Numbered from the stretch's first letter, positions 27,463-36,841 are shown. The stretch is DNA of 64,000 nucleotides from JAFDBW01 sp963723355 (GCA_963723355.1 CAVRQQ010000022.1:71346-135345); one strand, 5' to 3'. Translations and numbers: made by a program. Notes: generated by a model from the letters alone, not told the origin.

Positions 27463-28305
27463 ATGCAATTGACAGGCAAGACTCTCGTGCTTGGCATCCT
27501 CGGCGACCCGATTCAACATTCGTTGTCGCCGAGAATGCAGAACGCAGCGATCCAGGCCGCTAATCTGGATGCTGTCTACGTGCCGTTTCGTGTCACCAGG
27601 GAACAGTTATGTGACGCAGTCCGCGGTATCCGCGCCATGGGGATTCGCGGAGTCAATTTAACGATTCCACATAAGGAAGCCGCCTGCGACCTGGTCGACG
27701 AACTCGATGAGCATGCCCAACTGACCGGTGCGATCAATACCATCGTCAACAACAACGGGCGGCTCAAAGGTTACAATACGGATGGCCAGGGCCTGCTGAA
27801 AGCACTTAAACAGGAGCTTGGCATTGAAGTCTCGGGTCGAAGGATCATGCTCCTGGGGGCCGGTGGCGCCTGCCGTGCCGCCCTGGTTGCACTCTGTCAG
27901 TCCGGTGCGGCCTGGATCGGCATTGCCAACCGGACCCGGGAACGTGCAGAAGCATTAATCGACGAGCTTTCCGAACATTTTAAAGGCACGACTCTTGCTT
28001 CATTTTCTCTGTCGGCATCTTTGTCCGGTTGCTGTCCGGAGCCGGTTGACCTGCTGGTGAATACAACTGCCGTCGGTCTAAAGGGTGAGGCTTTTGATTT
28101 TCCGGCAACCGGGTGCGTCAGCCCCGGCGGGTCAGTCTATGATATGGTCTACGCTGCGGAACCGACGCCGCTGGTACGGGAAGCTCTTCAGGCTGGATTC
28201 GCCACTGCCGACGGCCTGGGCATGCTGGCCGGTCAGGGCGAGATTGCGTTTCAGCTCTGGTTCGACATGGCTCCGCAGACGCATATCATGCGCCGGTGCG
28301 CTTGA
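27463..28305 (+). CDS. aroE: Shikimate dehydrogenase
   Basis: A 280-residue NADPH-dependent enzyme of aromatic amino acid synthesis that reduces 3-dehydroshikimate. The substrate site has SLSPRMQNAA near residue 20 and the catalytic Lys in TIPHKEA near 70. The Asp partner lies in YNTDGQG. The nucleotide motif is GAGGACRAAL near 130. The start follows the ribF stop by one base, with GGAG upstream. Placement just before pilB is the arrangement I know from Geobacter genomes. Confidence 0.95.
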   Translation: MQLTGKTLVLGILGDPIQHSLSPRMQNAAIQAANLDAVYVPFRVTREQLCDAVRGIRAMGIRGVNLTIPHKEAACDLVDELDEHAQLTGAINTIVNNNGRLKGYNTDGQGLLKALKQELGIEVSGRRIMLLGAGGACRAALVALCQSGAAWIGIANRTRERAEALIDELSEHFKGTTLASFSLSASLSGCCPEPVDLLVNTTAVGLKGEAFDFPATGCVSPGGSVYDMVYAAEPTPLVREALQAGFATADGLGMLAGQGEIAFQLWFDMAPQTHIMRRCA

Positions 28306-28358
28306 CCTGAAAAGCTAAAATTTAAACTTTGATTACAAATGGTTACATGGCATCTCGC

Positions 28359-28388
28359 TTGACAGTCCTCTTGCGCATTGGCTAGAAT
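28359..28388 (+). promoter_or_regulatory. Sigma-70 promoter of the pilBTC group
   Basis: Perfect -35 TTGACA (28359-28364), 18-base spacer, -10 TAGAAT (28383-28388), in the gap between aroE and pilB. Confidence 0.65.
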
Positions 28389-28428
28389 GCGAAAATTGTA
28401 TTTATCTTGGGGGAGATGATAATTTTTT

Positions 28429-30129
28429 ATGGCAGTCAACCGGCTCGGCGAACTACTGGTTCGAAATAAATTAATTGACGAGAAACAACTGGCCAAGGCT
28501 CTCGAAGAACAGAAAGCCTCCGGTGGTCGTCTGGGCGCCAGCCTGACGAAGCTGGGCTTCCTGAAAGAAGAGGACCTTGCCGCCTTCCTGTCGCGCCAGT
28601 ATGGCGTGCCCTCGATCAATCTCAACGAATTTGAAATTGATGAAAATGTCATCAAGCTGATCCCTGCCGAAGTCGTGCAGAAATACCAACTGATTCCGGT
28701 CAATCGTGCGGGCTCCACCTTGATCGTCGCCATGGCGGATCCGTCCAATATTTTCGCCATTGACGATATCAAGTTCATGACTGGCTACAATGTCGAAGTC
28801 GTCGTCACTTCGGAAGGCAGCATCAGGACGGCGATCGACAAGTATTACGATCAAAGTGCATCTTTCGACGATGTCATGGGTGACCTCGATGATATTGACC
28901 TCGAGGTGATTGACGAAGACGACGAAATTGATTCCGGTGAACTGGCGAAAGCCAGTGAAGACGCACCGGTTGTCAAACTGGTCAACCTGATTCTGACGGA
29001 CGCCATCAAGAAGAAGGCCTCCGATATACACATCGAACCCTACGAAAAATCTTTCCGGGTCCGATATCGCATTGACGGTGTGCTCCACGAGGTGATGAAG
29101 CCGCCGATGAAGCTGAAGAACGCCCTGACGTCACGTGTCAAGATTATGTCGGAGATGGACATTTCCGAACGGCGCCTGCCCCAGGACGGTCGTATCAAGA
29201 TCAAGCTGCCCGGCGGCAAGGACATGGACTACCGCGTCAATTGCCTGCCGACCCTGTTCGGTGAGAAGATCTGCCTGCGGCTGCTTGACAAATCCAACCT
29301 TCAACTTGATATGACCAAGCTCGGCTACGAGGAGCAGTCTCTGAAATGGTTCAAGGAGCAGATCCACAAGCCCTTCGGCATGGTCCTGGTCACCGGGCCG
29401 ACCGGTTCCGGCAAGACGGTTTCCCTCTACTCTGCATTGGGCGAGCTGAATACGCCGACAGAAAACATTTCGACTGCCGAAGACCCGGTGGAATTCAACT
29501 TCGCCGGGATCAACCAGGTGCAGATGCACGAGGAAATCGGTCTCAACTTTGCCTCGGCGCTGCGCGCTTTCCTGCGGCAGGACCCGGATATCATCATGAT
29601 CGGTGAGATCCGTGATTTCGAAACGGCCGAGATAGGAGTCAAAGCGGCCCTGACCGGCCACCTGGTCCTCTCGACCCTGCATACCAATGATGCTCCGAGT
29701 ACCATCAACCGCCTGCTGAACATGGGGATTGAGCCGTTCCTGGTTGCCTCGGCGGTCAACCTGATTACCGGCCAGCGTCTTGGTCGTCGTATCTGCCAGG
29801 AGTGCATGGTGCCGGAAGATATCCCCAAAGAGACACTCATCCAGGCCGGAATCCCTGAAGACCAGGCCGATGAGACGGTCTGTTACAAAGGTGAAGGGTG
29901 CTCGAACTGCAACGACACCGGTTACAAGGGTCGCGTCGGCTACTACCAGGTCATGCCGATGTTCGAGGAAATCCGCGAACTGATCCTGGCCGGTGCCAAC
30001 ACGGCTGAATTGAAGCGTGAATCGATGCGTCTCGGGGTCAAAACAATGCGCCAGTCTGCACTGACCAAAATGGTTGAAAAAGTCACCTCATTCGAAGAGG
30101 TGTTGCGCTGTACCATCGCCGACGACTAA
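28429..30129 (+). CDS. pilB: Type IV pilus extension ATPase PilB
   Basis: A 566-residue hexameric ATPase that powers pilus polymerisation at the inner membrane. The N-terminal MshEN-type domain (about 1-160), which in some relatives binds c-di-GMP, contains the paired GRLGASLTKLGFL segment. The core has GPTGSGKT (Walker A, near residue 324), IMIGEIRDFETAEI (Walker B) and GHLVLSTLHTND. A zinc-type tetracysteine CQECM...CSNCNDTG near 460-490 is typical of PilB/GspE. Length is normal. First of pilB-pilT-pilC. Confidence 0.97.
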   Translation: MAVNRLGELLVRNKLIDEKQLAKALEEQKASGGRLGASLTKLGFLKEEDLAAFLSRQYGVPSINLNEFEIDENVIKLIPAEVVQKYQLIPVNRAGSTLIVAMADPSNIFAIDDIKFMTGYNVEVVVTSEGSIRTAIDKYYDQSASFDDVMGDLDDIDLEVIDEDDEIDSGELAKASEDAPVVKLVNLILTDAIKKKASDIHIEPYEKSFRVRYRIDGVLHEVMKPPMKLKNALTSRVKIMSEMDISERRLPQDGRIKIKLPGGKDMDYRVNCLPTLFGEKICLRLLDKSNLQLDMTKLGYEEQSLKWFKEQIHKPFGMVLVTGPTGSGKTVSLYSALGELNTPTENISTAEDPVEFNFAGINQVQMHEEIGLNFASALRAFLRQDPDIIMIGEIRDFETAEIGVKAALTGHLVLSTLHTNDAPSTINRLLNMGIEPFLVASAVNLITGQRLGRRICQECMVPEDIPKETLIQAGIPEDQADETVCYKGEGCSNCNDTGYKGRVGYYQVMPMFEEIRELILAGANTAELKRESMRLGVKTMRQSALTKMVEKVTSFEEVLRCTIADD

Positions 30130-30143
30130 AAGCGGTGAATGGA

Positions 30144-30210
30144 GGCTTGGGGCTAGGGGTTGGCAAAAACTTTTCCGCCTTCCAGCCCCCAATCCCATAG
30201 CTTCCAGACC
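30144..30210. repeat. G/C-skewed imperfect inverted repeat between pilB and pilT
   Basis: A G-rich arm (about 30147-30163, GGGGCTAGGGGTTGG) and a C-rich arm (about 30182-30196, CCAGCCCCCAATCCC) flank an AT-rich loop. A related G-rich fragment (GGGGGCTGGAACTGG) lies after pilT near 31364. It may be a degenerate intergenic repeat; a weak terminator is less likely because no T run follows. Confidence 0.4.
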
Positions 30211-30229
30211 CAGAAGTTAAAGAGGACAT

Positions 30230-31357
30230 ATGTCAGAATTTTCGATCCAGCAAATGCTCAAGACGATGGTAGATAACGGTGCATCCGACCTCCACATCAC
30301 CACCGGTACGCCACCGCAGATCCGCGTCAATGGCAAGATGACGCCGATGAAGACGCGCTCTCTGCTGCCGGCCGACACCAAGCATATCTGTTACAGCATC
30401 CTGACCGAACAGCAGAAACGTAAATTCGAGGAAATCAACGAGCTCGACTTCTCTTTCGGGGTCAAGGGCCTGGCACGTTTCCGGGGTAATGTTTTCATGC
30501 AGCGCGGTGCGCTTGCCGGAGTTTTCCGACTGATCCCCTACCAGTTCCTTTCCTACGAGGAGCTGGGTCTGCCGCCGGTCATCAGGTCGATTGCCAGCAA
30601 ATCCAATGGCCTGGTGCTTGTTACAGGGCCAACGGGATCGGGAAAATCAACCACTCTTGCATCAATCATTGATTCGATCAATGCCGAGCGCCACGATCAC
30701 ATTATCACCATCGAGGATCCGATAGAATACCTGCATCCGCATAAACAATGCGTGGTGAACCAGCGTGAAGTGGGTTCCGATACCCACTCATTCAAGAATG
30801 CCCTGAAATACATCCTGCGCCAGGATCCGGACATCGTCCTGCTCGGCGAATTGCGTGACCTGGAGACGATCGAGGCGGCCCTGACGATCGCAGAAACCGG
30901 TCACCTCTGTTTTGCCACGCTGCATACCAATGGTGCGGTGCAGACGGTCAACCGTATCGTCGACGTCTTTCCGACTCATCAGCAGCAGCAGGTCCGAACC
31001 CAGCTGTCGTTCGTCCTCGAGGGCGTCCTGTCGCAGACGCTCATGCCGCGCCTCGATGGCAAGGGCCGGGTTCTTGCCCTTGAGGTCATGGTGCCAAACA
31101 CGGCTATTCGTGCACTGATCCGCGACGACAAGATTCACCAACTCTATTCGCAGATGCAGATGGGCCAGGAAAAGTACGGCATGCAGACGATGAACCAGTG
31201 CCTCTTCTCCCTCTACCATGCGAAGAAGATTTCGATGGACGATGCGATGTCCCGTTCCCCGGATATTGATGAGTTGAAGGAAATGATTGCCAATCCGAAT
31301 GCCGTTCTCAAAAGGGGCGTTGCCACTGGCGGTGGTGGAGCAAGGAGGCCCTCGTAG
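30230..31357 (+). CDS. pilT: Type IV pilus retraction ATPase PilT
   Basis: A 375-residue ATPase that depolymerises the pilus and drives retraction. GPTGSGKST is near residue 131, the Asp-box IEDPIEYLH near 160, Walker B LLGELRDLETIEAAL near 203, and HLCFATLHTN near 225. The AIRALIRDDKIHQLYSQM segment matches the AIRNLIRE signature that separates PilT from PilB. It has a clear AGAGGA ribosome site. Confidence 0.97.
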   Translation: MSEFSIQQMLKTMVDNGASDLHITTGTPPQIRVNGKMTPMKTRSLLPADTKHICYSILTEQQKRKFEEINELDFSFGVKGLARFRGNVFMQRGALAGVFRLIPYQFLSYEELGLPPVIRSIASKSNGLVLVTGPTGSGKSTTLASIIDSINAERHDHIITIEDPIEYLHPHKQCVVNQREVGSDTHSFKNALKYILRQDPDIVLLGELRDLETIEAALTIAETGHLCFATLHTNGAVQTVNRIVDVFPTHQQQQVRTQLSFVLEGVLSQTLMPRLDGKGRVLALEVMVPNTAIRALIRDDKIHQLYSQMQMGQEKYGMQTMNQCLFSLYHAKKISMDDAMSRSPDIDELKEMIANPNAVLKRGVATGGGGARRPS

Positions 31358-31410
31358 GCTTTGGGGGCTGGAACTGGAGATCGCGGAATAGTCCGTTCCG
31401 GGTAAAATAT

Positions 31411-31440
31411 CGCGCCGCGCGCCACGCGTCACGCGCCACG
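31411..31440. repeat. CGCG-rich repeat before pilC
   Basis: CGCGCC/GCCACGCG units in the pilT-pilC gap. Its reverse complement shares GCGTGGCGCG-type units with the tandem repeat at 16363-16390. Confidence 0.55.
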
Positions 31441-31459
31441 TTGTTATATGAGGGTGATC

Positions 31460-32677
31460 ATGGCTCAATTTAATTGGCAAGGCACAACAAAATCCGGACA
31501 GGTTATGAAGGGGGTGATGGAAGCCCCCGGCGAAGATGCCGTCAAGGCGCAGCTTCGCAGTCAGGGGATTGTCCCCGGCAAGATCAAGGAAGCTGGTAAA
31601 GGCCTTGATATGGAGCTCAAAATCCCCGGTTTTGAGCCGAAAGTCACCACCAAGGACCTGGTTGTTTTTACCCGTCAGTTTGCAACCATGATCGATGCCG
31701 GTCTGCCGCTGGTGCAATGTCTCGACATCCTGAGTAAGCAGCAGGACAACAAGACCTTCAAGAAAAACCTGACCCAGGTCAAGGAGGATGTCGAGTCCGG
31801 TTCGACCTTTGCCGACGCCTTGAAAAAACATCCCAAGGCCTTCGATGAGCTCTATGTCAACCTGGTCGCCGCCGGTGAAATTGGTGGTATCCTCGACACG
31901 ATCCTGAACCGTTTGGCGGCCTACATCGAAAAAGCGATGAAGCTCAAAAAGAAGGTCAAGAGCGCCATGACCTATCCGGCAACGATCGTCGGTATCGCTG
32001 TTTTGGTTATCGCCGTTATCCTGGTTTTTGTTATCCCCCAGTTCCAGTCGATGTTTGCAGATTTTGGTCAAACCCTGCCGCTGCCAACCCTGGTGGTGAT
32101 TGCCCTCAGTGAATTCATCCAGAGCTATATCCTGGTTATCATCGCCGGGTGTTTCGCCACGGTATGGATTCTCAAGCGCATATACAGGACCCCTAAAGGG
32201 CGTCTTTACATGGATACGATGTTTCTTAGACTGCCGGTCATGGGAGTCCTGATTCGCAAGGTCGCCGTTGCCAAGTTCACGCGAACTCTTGGGACCATGG
32301 TCTCCAGTGGTGTGCCCATCCTGGACGGTCTGGACATTGTTGCCAAAACCGCGGGCAACAAGGTCGTCGAAAATGCTATCTACAAAGTCGCTCAGAGCAT
32401 CAGTGAAGGTAAGACTATCGCTGAGCCTCTCGAGAAATCAGGGGTCTTCCCGCCGATGGTCTGCCAGATGATTGCCGTTGGTGAGCAGTCCGGTTCAATC
32501 GACACCATGCTTAACAAGATCGCCGATTTTTATGATGATGAAGTTGATGATGCGGTCGGCAACCTGACGGCCATGATGGAACCGTTGCTGATGCTTTTCC
32601 TTGGGACCACGGTCGGTGGTCTGGTCATTGCGATGTACCTGCCGATTTTCCAGCTGGCCGGTGCCGTTGGCGGATAG
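31460..32677 (+). CDS. pilC: Type IV pilus inner-membrane platform protein PilC
   Basis: A 405-residue platform protein of the GspF/PilC family with two T2SSF domains and three transmembrane helices. Features include FTRQFATMIDAGLPLVQCL, KVKSAMTYPATI before the first helix pair, and ATMVSSGVPIL plus VGEQSGSID in the second half. I prefer the ATG at 31460 because GAGGGTG lies six bases upstream; an ATG at 31448 would add four residues. It couples PilB/PilT to the pilus base. Confidence 0.96.
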   Translation: MAQFNWQGTTKSGQVMKGVMEAPGEDAVKAQLRSQGIVPGKIKEAGKGLDMELKIPGFEPKVTTKDLVVFTRQFATMIDAGLPLVQCLDILSKQQDNKTFKKNLTQVKEDVESGSTFADALKKHPKAFDELYVNLVAAGEIGGILDTILNRLAAYIEKAMKLKKKVKSAMTYPATIVGIAVLVIAVILVFVIPQFQSMFADFGQTLPLPTLVVIALSEFIQSYILVIIAGCFATVWILKRIYRTPKGRLYMDTMFLRLPVMGVLIRKVAVAKFTRTLGTMVSSGVPILDGLDIVAKTAGNKVVENAIYKVAQSISEGKTIAEPLEKSGVFPPMVCQMIAVGEQSGSIDTMLNKIADFYDDEVDDAVGNLTAMMEPLLMLFLGTTVGGLVIAMYLPIFQLAGAVGG

Positions 32678-32818
32678 TAGAACTTCGCGATATCAGAGCG
32701 GTACGCTTGCTCACGCGCGGTTCATATCCTCCTCATTTACGTCTCCGGGGATCGAGGCGTCTGTCGTTTCGTTGAACTTGGATTTTCCCACTGACAGCAT
32801 TCCCTTCAGGGTTAATTC

Positions 32819-34468
32819 ATGGGCCTAAGCCCTGAAAAAAATATCTCCCACTCGAATCCCAGGACCTTGTTGTCCTGGTATCTGGTGATTCGCCTGGTCG
32901 TTGTCTGCCTGTTTCTAGGCGGTACTATAGTTTATCACCTTCAACAGCAAGAGTGGGCGAGTTCGCCTATTGCCTGGTATTTAGGGTGCCTGACCCTGAT
33001 AACCATCCTGCAATCCTCTGTTTCCCTCTATCTTCTGCCCAGACTGAAACGATATCGCCATTTCATTAATGCGCAGCTCTGCTGGGACCTGCTTTTTATC
33101 ATCCTGGTCATTTACATGACCGGCGGGGTCGTCAGCCTCTACTCATTTTTCTTTATCCTGATCATCATTGCGTCCAGTGTCTTTTTCCCCCGGCCACAAG
33201 TCCTGATCGTTGCGTCTGCATCTTCAATCCTTTACGGCAGTCTCCTTGATCTGCAGTACTACGGCTACTTGCCCGAGTTCAGGGGGCAGCCGCTACCGGT
33301 CAGTCTGAATCACTACGATGTGTTCTATGCAGTATTCCTGCATGTCGGGGCGTTTTTTCTCACCGCACTGTTAAGCGGGGCACTGGCGGAGCGCTTAAAG
33401 AAAAGCGAAGAAGCACGGGCCAGGCGTGAGATCGATTACGGCGAACTGGAACGCCTCAACCAGGCGATTCTGAGCAACATCAATAGCGGCCTGATGGTTG
33501 TCAATACCTCTGGACGCATCCGTTCGTTCAATAACGCGGCCAGCAAGATCACCGGCTACCGGCTACAGGAGGTTTATAACCGTCCACTCGAAGCGATTTT
33601 CCCCGAGTTCGACGGGGTCGATCCGAAATCCCTCGACGGTGTTAACCGGGGTGAGATGTTTTATCGCAAGAGCGAAACCGAAGCCCTCACGCTCGGGTAT
33701 TCGGCCACTCGGGTGGTGGATCGACATAGTGAGAGCCTCGGCCTGCTGATCGCTTTCCAGGACCTGACAGGCATCAAAACGCTCGAAGATCAGTTGAAGC
33801 GTGCAGACCGCCTGGCGGCAGTCGGGCGCCTGGCCTCAGGCCTCGCTCACGAGATCCGCAACCCCCTGGCGTCAATCAGCGGTTCGGTGCAACTGCTGCT
33901 GGAAGATGAGAAGGTGCGCGATGAGGACCGTCACCTGATGGAGATTGTCATCAAGGAGGCTGACCGATTGAGCGCCCTGCTAAGTGATTTTCTGAATTTT
34001 GCCCGTCCCGCGCCTTTGCAGTTGGAATCTGTCGACTTGGCGGCACTGCTTGACGAGCTGGTCGCCCTCTTGAGCGCCAGTGGGCAGTTTAACGATGTGA
34101 CGGTCGAAAAAGCCTATCGCGGTCCGGCCCGGATGCAGGTGGATCCGCAGAAAATGTATCAGGTCCTGTGGAATCTGCTGATTAATGCTGGCGAGGCTGT
34201 TCAGCCATCAGGCAGAATCAGGGTTGAGATCGTTGAGGAGAAAAGTGAAATAATTATCGAAGACAGTGGCCCCGGAATTGCCGAAGAAGACCGGGACAAG
34301 CTGTTTGAGCCTTTCTTCACGACCAAGGGAAAGGGCACCGGTCTCGGTTTGGCCAATGTCTACGCAAATATTGAGGCCCACGGCGGGCAGATTTTTGTTG
34401 AGCCGGGAAATCTCGGTGGAGCCCGCTTTACGATCTGCCTGAGTAGCGCCCGATCAAGTGGAACGTGA
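32819..34468 (+). CDS. pilS: Pilus sensor histidine kinase PilS
   Basis: A 549-residue kinase. Five or six hydrophobic helices (about 15-190) lack a big periplasmic loop, the layout of PilS, which senses pilin in the membrane in Pseudomonas. A PAS domain (about 210-320) and the phosphoacceptor motif GLAHEIRNPLASISG (about 340-355) follow. The ATPase has NLLINAGEAV, EDSGPGIAEED and GTGLGLANV. The gene is followed by its regulator after 129 bases. Confidence 0.93.
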   Translation: MGLSPEKNISHSNPRTLLSWYLVIRLVVVCLFLGGTIVYHLQQQEWASSPIAWYLGCLTLITILQSSVSLYLLPRLKRYRHFINAQLCWDLLFIILVIYMTGGVVSLYSFFFILIIIASSVFFPRPQVLIVASASSILYGSLLDLQYYGYLPEFRGQPLPVSLNHYDVFYAVFLHVGAFFLTALLSGALAERLKKSEEARARREIDYGELERLNQAILSNINSGLMVVNTSGRIRSFNNAASKITGYRLQEVYNRPLEAIFPEFDGVDPKSLDGVNRGEMFYRKSETEALTLGYSATRVVDRHSESLGLLIAFQDLTGIKTLEDQLKRADRLAAVGRLASGLAHEIRNPLASISGSVQLLLEDEKVRDEDRHLMEIVIKEADRLSALLSDFLNFARPAPLQLESVDLAALLDELVALLSASGQFNDVTVEKAYRGPARMQVDPQKMYQVLWNLLINAGEAVQPSGRIRVEIVEEKSEIIIEDSGPGIAEEDRDKLFEPFFTTKGKGTGLGLANVYANIEAHGGQIFVEPGNLGGARFTICLSSARSSGT

Positions 34469-34597
34469 TGCGGTGGCCCTAAAGCGTGAAAAAGTAACGG
34501 AACTATATAAGACCTATGGCAGAGTTCTGTTAAATGTTGTACTGACTTCTGTTAAAGTGATGACCAAGTCCAAAATATCCAAGGAGCTTGTCCTGTA

Positions 34598-35992
34598 ATG
34601 AACGATGAAGCAAACAAATACCGGGTCCTGATCGTCGATGACGAAGAGAGCATGCGTGACTTCCTGAGCATTATGCTGCACCGGGAGGGCTACCAGGTTG
34701 ATACGGCGGTTGACGGGGCTCAGGCGGTTGTGCATCTGCGAGACCATAATTATGACCTGGTCATTTCGGATATCAAGATGCCGCGCATGACCGGTCTGGA
34801 GCTGCTGACCCACATCAAGGACCGCACACCGGAAACCGTGGTGTTGATGGTGACCGCCTTCTCCTCGACCGATGAAGCCGTCGAGGCAATGAAGCAGGGC
34901 GCTTACGATTATATAACCAAGCCGTTCAAGAACGAAGAGATCAGGCTGATCGTCAAAAATGCCCTGGAGAGACGCGACCTCCGCAGGGAGAACCTGGCCC
35001 TCAAGGAAGCTCTGGGACAGCGTTTTTCCTTCGATGGCCTGATCGGCAAGTCGAAGGTGATGCAGGACGTTTTCAGCATGATCCGCAAGGTCGCGTCCAG
35101 TCCGGTCAAGATCCTGGTCACGGGAGAGTCGGGCACCGGTAAAGAGCTGGTTGCCCGGGCCATCCACTATAACAGCGACCGGCGCGACGGGCCATTCGTG
35201 CCGATCAACTGCGGCGCGATTCCGGAGAACCTTCTCGAGAGCGAACTGTTCGGCCACGAGAAGGGCTCTTTTACCGGGGCGATCAGGCAGAAGCCGGGCC
35301 TGTTTGAAACCGCCGCGGGCGGGACCATCTTCCTCGACGAGATCGGCGAGCTGCCGGCCATGATGCAGGTCAAGCTGTTGCGCGTGCTGCAGGAGAACGA
35401 ATTCCGCAGGGTCGGCGGCACCAAGGACATCAAGACCGATGTGCGGGTTCTGGCCGCGACCAACCGGCATCTCGAAGAAGCCGTCGCTGCCGGGAGCTTC
35501 CGTGAAGATCTCTATTACCGGTTCAACGTAATCCGGATTGACCTGCCGCCGCTGCGACAGCGCCGGGAAGACATCCCGGTCATGGTGGATTTCTTCTGGG
35601 AACGGTTTACCGGGCAGAAAGGGGTCAAGGTCGCCGAGGATGCCATGCGGCGCCTGATCGACTACAGTTGGCCCGGCAATGTACGCGAACTGGAAAATGT
35701 TATTGAAAGAGCCACAGTACTGGGGCATGACAACGAGATCACCCTCGACTGTCTGCCGCCGAACCTGGTGACGGGTATGTCCGGTTCGGTGACGCCCCTG
35801 ACCGACATCCCCGAATCGGGGATGGACCTGGATGCCTACCTTGGCGAGATAGAGAAGGAGATCCTGATCAAGGCGCTGGTCAGGACCGATGGCGTGCGCA
35901 AGAGCGCTGCGGGCCTGCTGGGGATCACCTTCCGCTCGATCCGCTATCGTCTCGCCAAGTACGACCTGGGCGATGACGACGCAGAAGAGTGA
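34598..35992 (+). CDS. pilR: Sigma-54-dependent response regulator PilR
   Basis: A 464-residue NtrC-family activator. The receiver begins with RVLIVDDEESMRD and has the phosphorylated Asp in VISDIKMPRMTG. The AAA+ domain has GESGTGKE, and its sigma-54 loop reads GSFTGA, a normal variant of GAFTGA. A Fis-type DNA-binding helix (KSAAGLLGITFRSIRYRLAK) ends the protein. It is followed by a terminator and then the sigma-54 promoter of pilA, the expected target. Confidence 0.96.
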   Translation: MNDEANKYRVLIVDDEESMRDFLSIMLHREGYQVDTAVDGAQAVVHLRDHNYDLVISDIKMPRMTGLELLTHIKDRTPETVVLMVTAFSSTDEAVEAMKQGAYDYITKPFKNEEIRLIVKNALERRDLRRENLALKEALGQRFSFDGLIGKSKVMQDVFSMIRKVASSPVKILVTGESGTGKELVARAIHYNSDRRDGPFVPINCGAIPENLLESELFGHEKGSFTGAIRQKPGLFETAAGGTIFLDEIGELPAMMQVKLLRVLQENEFRRVGGTKDIKTDVRVLAATNRHLEEAVAAGSFREDLYYRFNVIRIDLPPLRQRREDIPVMVDFFWERFTGQKGVKVAEDAMRRLIDYSWPGNVRELENVIERATVLGHDNEITLDCLPPNLVTGMSGSVTPLTDIPESGMDLDAYLGEIEKEILIKALVRTDGVRKSAAGLLGITFRSIRYRLAKYDLGDDDAEE

Positions 35993-36077
35993 CATCCTCT
36001 GACCAATTTTGTCACCCGGATTGTCACACTCTGTCTTTATCGTGATGTTACAAGATGTCGCTTTAATGGTGAAAAGC

Positions 36078-36115
36078 AAGCTAAGCCCCTTTTTATGGGG
36101 GTTTAGCTTTTTTTT
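36078..36115 (+). terminator. Intrinsic terminator after pilR
   Basis: A 12-bp stem (36078-36089 with 36098-36109, one G-U pair) is followed by a run of eight T. It separates the pilSR transcript from pilA. Confidence 0.88.
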
Positions 36116-36121
36116 AGCAGT

Positions 36122-36137
36122 TGGCATAGCGTTTGCT
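36122..36137 (+). promoter_or_regulatory. Sigma-54 promoter of pilA
   Basis: TGGCATAGCGTTTGCT has the invariant -24 GG (36123-36124) and -12 GC (36135-36136) with the exact 10-base gap. It lies about 80 bases before the pilA start and directly after the pilR terminator, fitting activation by PilR. Confidence 0.87.
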
Positions 36138-36214
36138 ACTATGTGATACCGTATTCGGAAATTTCATCTGAAACGACATAGGACAAAACGTCCACATTCG
36201 AAAGGAGAAAGACT

Positions 36215-36451
36215 ATGCTCAAGAAGTTCCGTAAGAACCAAAAGGGTTTCACCCTGATCGAGCTGCTGATCGTTGTTGCGATCATCGGCATCCTCGCTGC
36301 TATCGCTATCCCTCAGTTCTCTTCCTATCGTCAGAAGGCCTATAACAGTGCCGCCCAGAGCGATCTGAAGAACATGAAGACCGGCATGGAAGCCTTCCAT
36401 GTCAGACAACCAGCAGTATCCAGACGATATGTCATTTTAATTAACTCTTAA
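36215..36451 (+). CDS. pilA: Short type IVa major pilin PilA (e-pilin type), frameshifted near the C-terminus
   Basis: A very short pilin. The leader is 11 residues ending in Lys-Gly, and cleavage by PilD leaves mature Phe1 with the invariant Glu5 (FTLIELLIVVAIIG). The helix carries Phe24, Tyr27 and Tyr32, the positions known from Geobacter pilin. As read, the frame runs 78 codons with a foreign tail. Dropping one base near 36401 gives a tail SDNQQYPDDMSF ending at 36440, i.e. about 74 residues with Tyr57, which matches Geobacter/Desulfuromonas pilins. The break is probably a sequencing error. The gene lies under a sigma-54 promoter and has a strong AAAGGAG ribosome site. Confidence 0.92.
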   Translation: MLKKFRKNQKGFTLIELLIVVAIIGILAAIAIPQFSSYRQKAYNSAAQSDLKNMKTGMEAFHVRQPAVSRRYVILINS

Positions 36452-36472
36452 AATAGTGAAAGGATAATAATA

Positions 36473-36841
36473 ATGAAAAAGATAATTCTTCTGACCGTGT
36501 TGGTTAGCTTCGTGATTGCCGGTTCTGCTATGGCTACAACGCTTACTGCAACTACTGATCAGGATGGCGCAACTTTAAGTGCAGTTTCTCCTGCAAGTGG
36601 GGTCATTGGCAAGTGTTCCACGGGTGTCCGTATCGGTGTCACTTATGATGATGCCAATGGCAGCGGTTATTCGATGATCACGACGCATAAGAGCGGTTCC
36701 AAGTACTACGGCTCCGCATTTGATTCCACGTCCATCTTTGTTCAGAGCCCGGCTGGTGATATCAATGCCGCTTTTTCTGCTGCTGTGCCTTCGACATCGG
36801 TCTCTGCAACGGCGTTCCCCTCACCATGGTCTTCCCTGTAA
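36473..36841 (+). CDS. Secreted partner of the short pilin (PilA-C/Spc-like)
   Basis: A 122-residue exported protein with a signal peptide (residues 1-21, ending AMA) and a beta-rich, Ser/Thr/Gly-rich mature part. Motifs are GKCSTGVRIGV near residue 46 and GSKYYGSAFDSTSIFV near 75. In Geobacter the truncated pilin is followed by a similar small gene (PilA-C, GSU1497, described as a short-pilin chaperone) that supplies what long pilins carry in their globular domain. Position, size and export signal fit; sequence identity is from memory only. A strong terminator follows, so pilA and this gene form a two-gene unit. Confidence 0.72.
   Translation: MKKIILLTVLVSFVIAGSAMATTLTATTDQDGATLSAVSPASGVIGKCSTGVRIGVTYDDANGSGYSMITTHKSGSKYYGSAFDSTSIFVQSPAGDINAAFSAAVPSTSVSATAFPSPWSSL

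Noticed and set aside
30788..32071. A 427-codon minus-strand frame across pilT and pilC
   Set aside because: It crosses two well-supported genes and an intergenic repeat; no domain is visible.
34514..36127. A 537-codon minus-strand frame opposite pilR
   Set aside because: It covers pilR, its terminator and part of the pilA promoter region, with no domain. PilR on the plus strand is unambiguous.
36400..36480. A c-di-GMP (GEMM) riboswitch before the PilA partner gene, as seen before some Geobacter genes
   Set aside because: The gap is too short and the conserved GEMM bases are not present.
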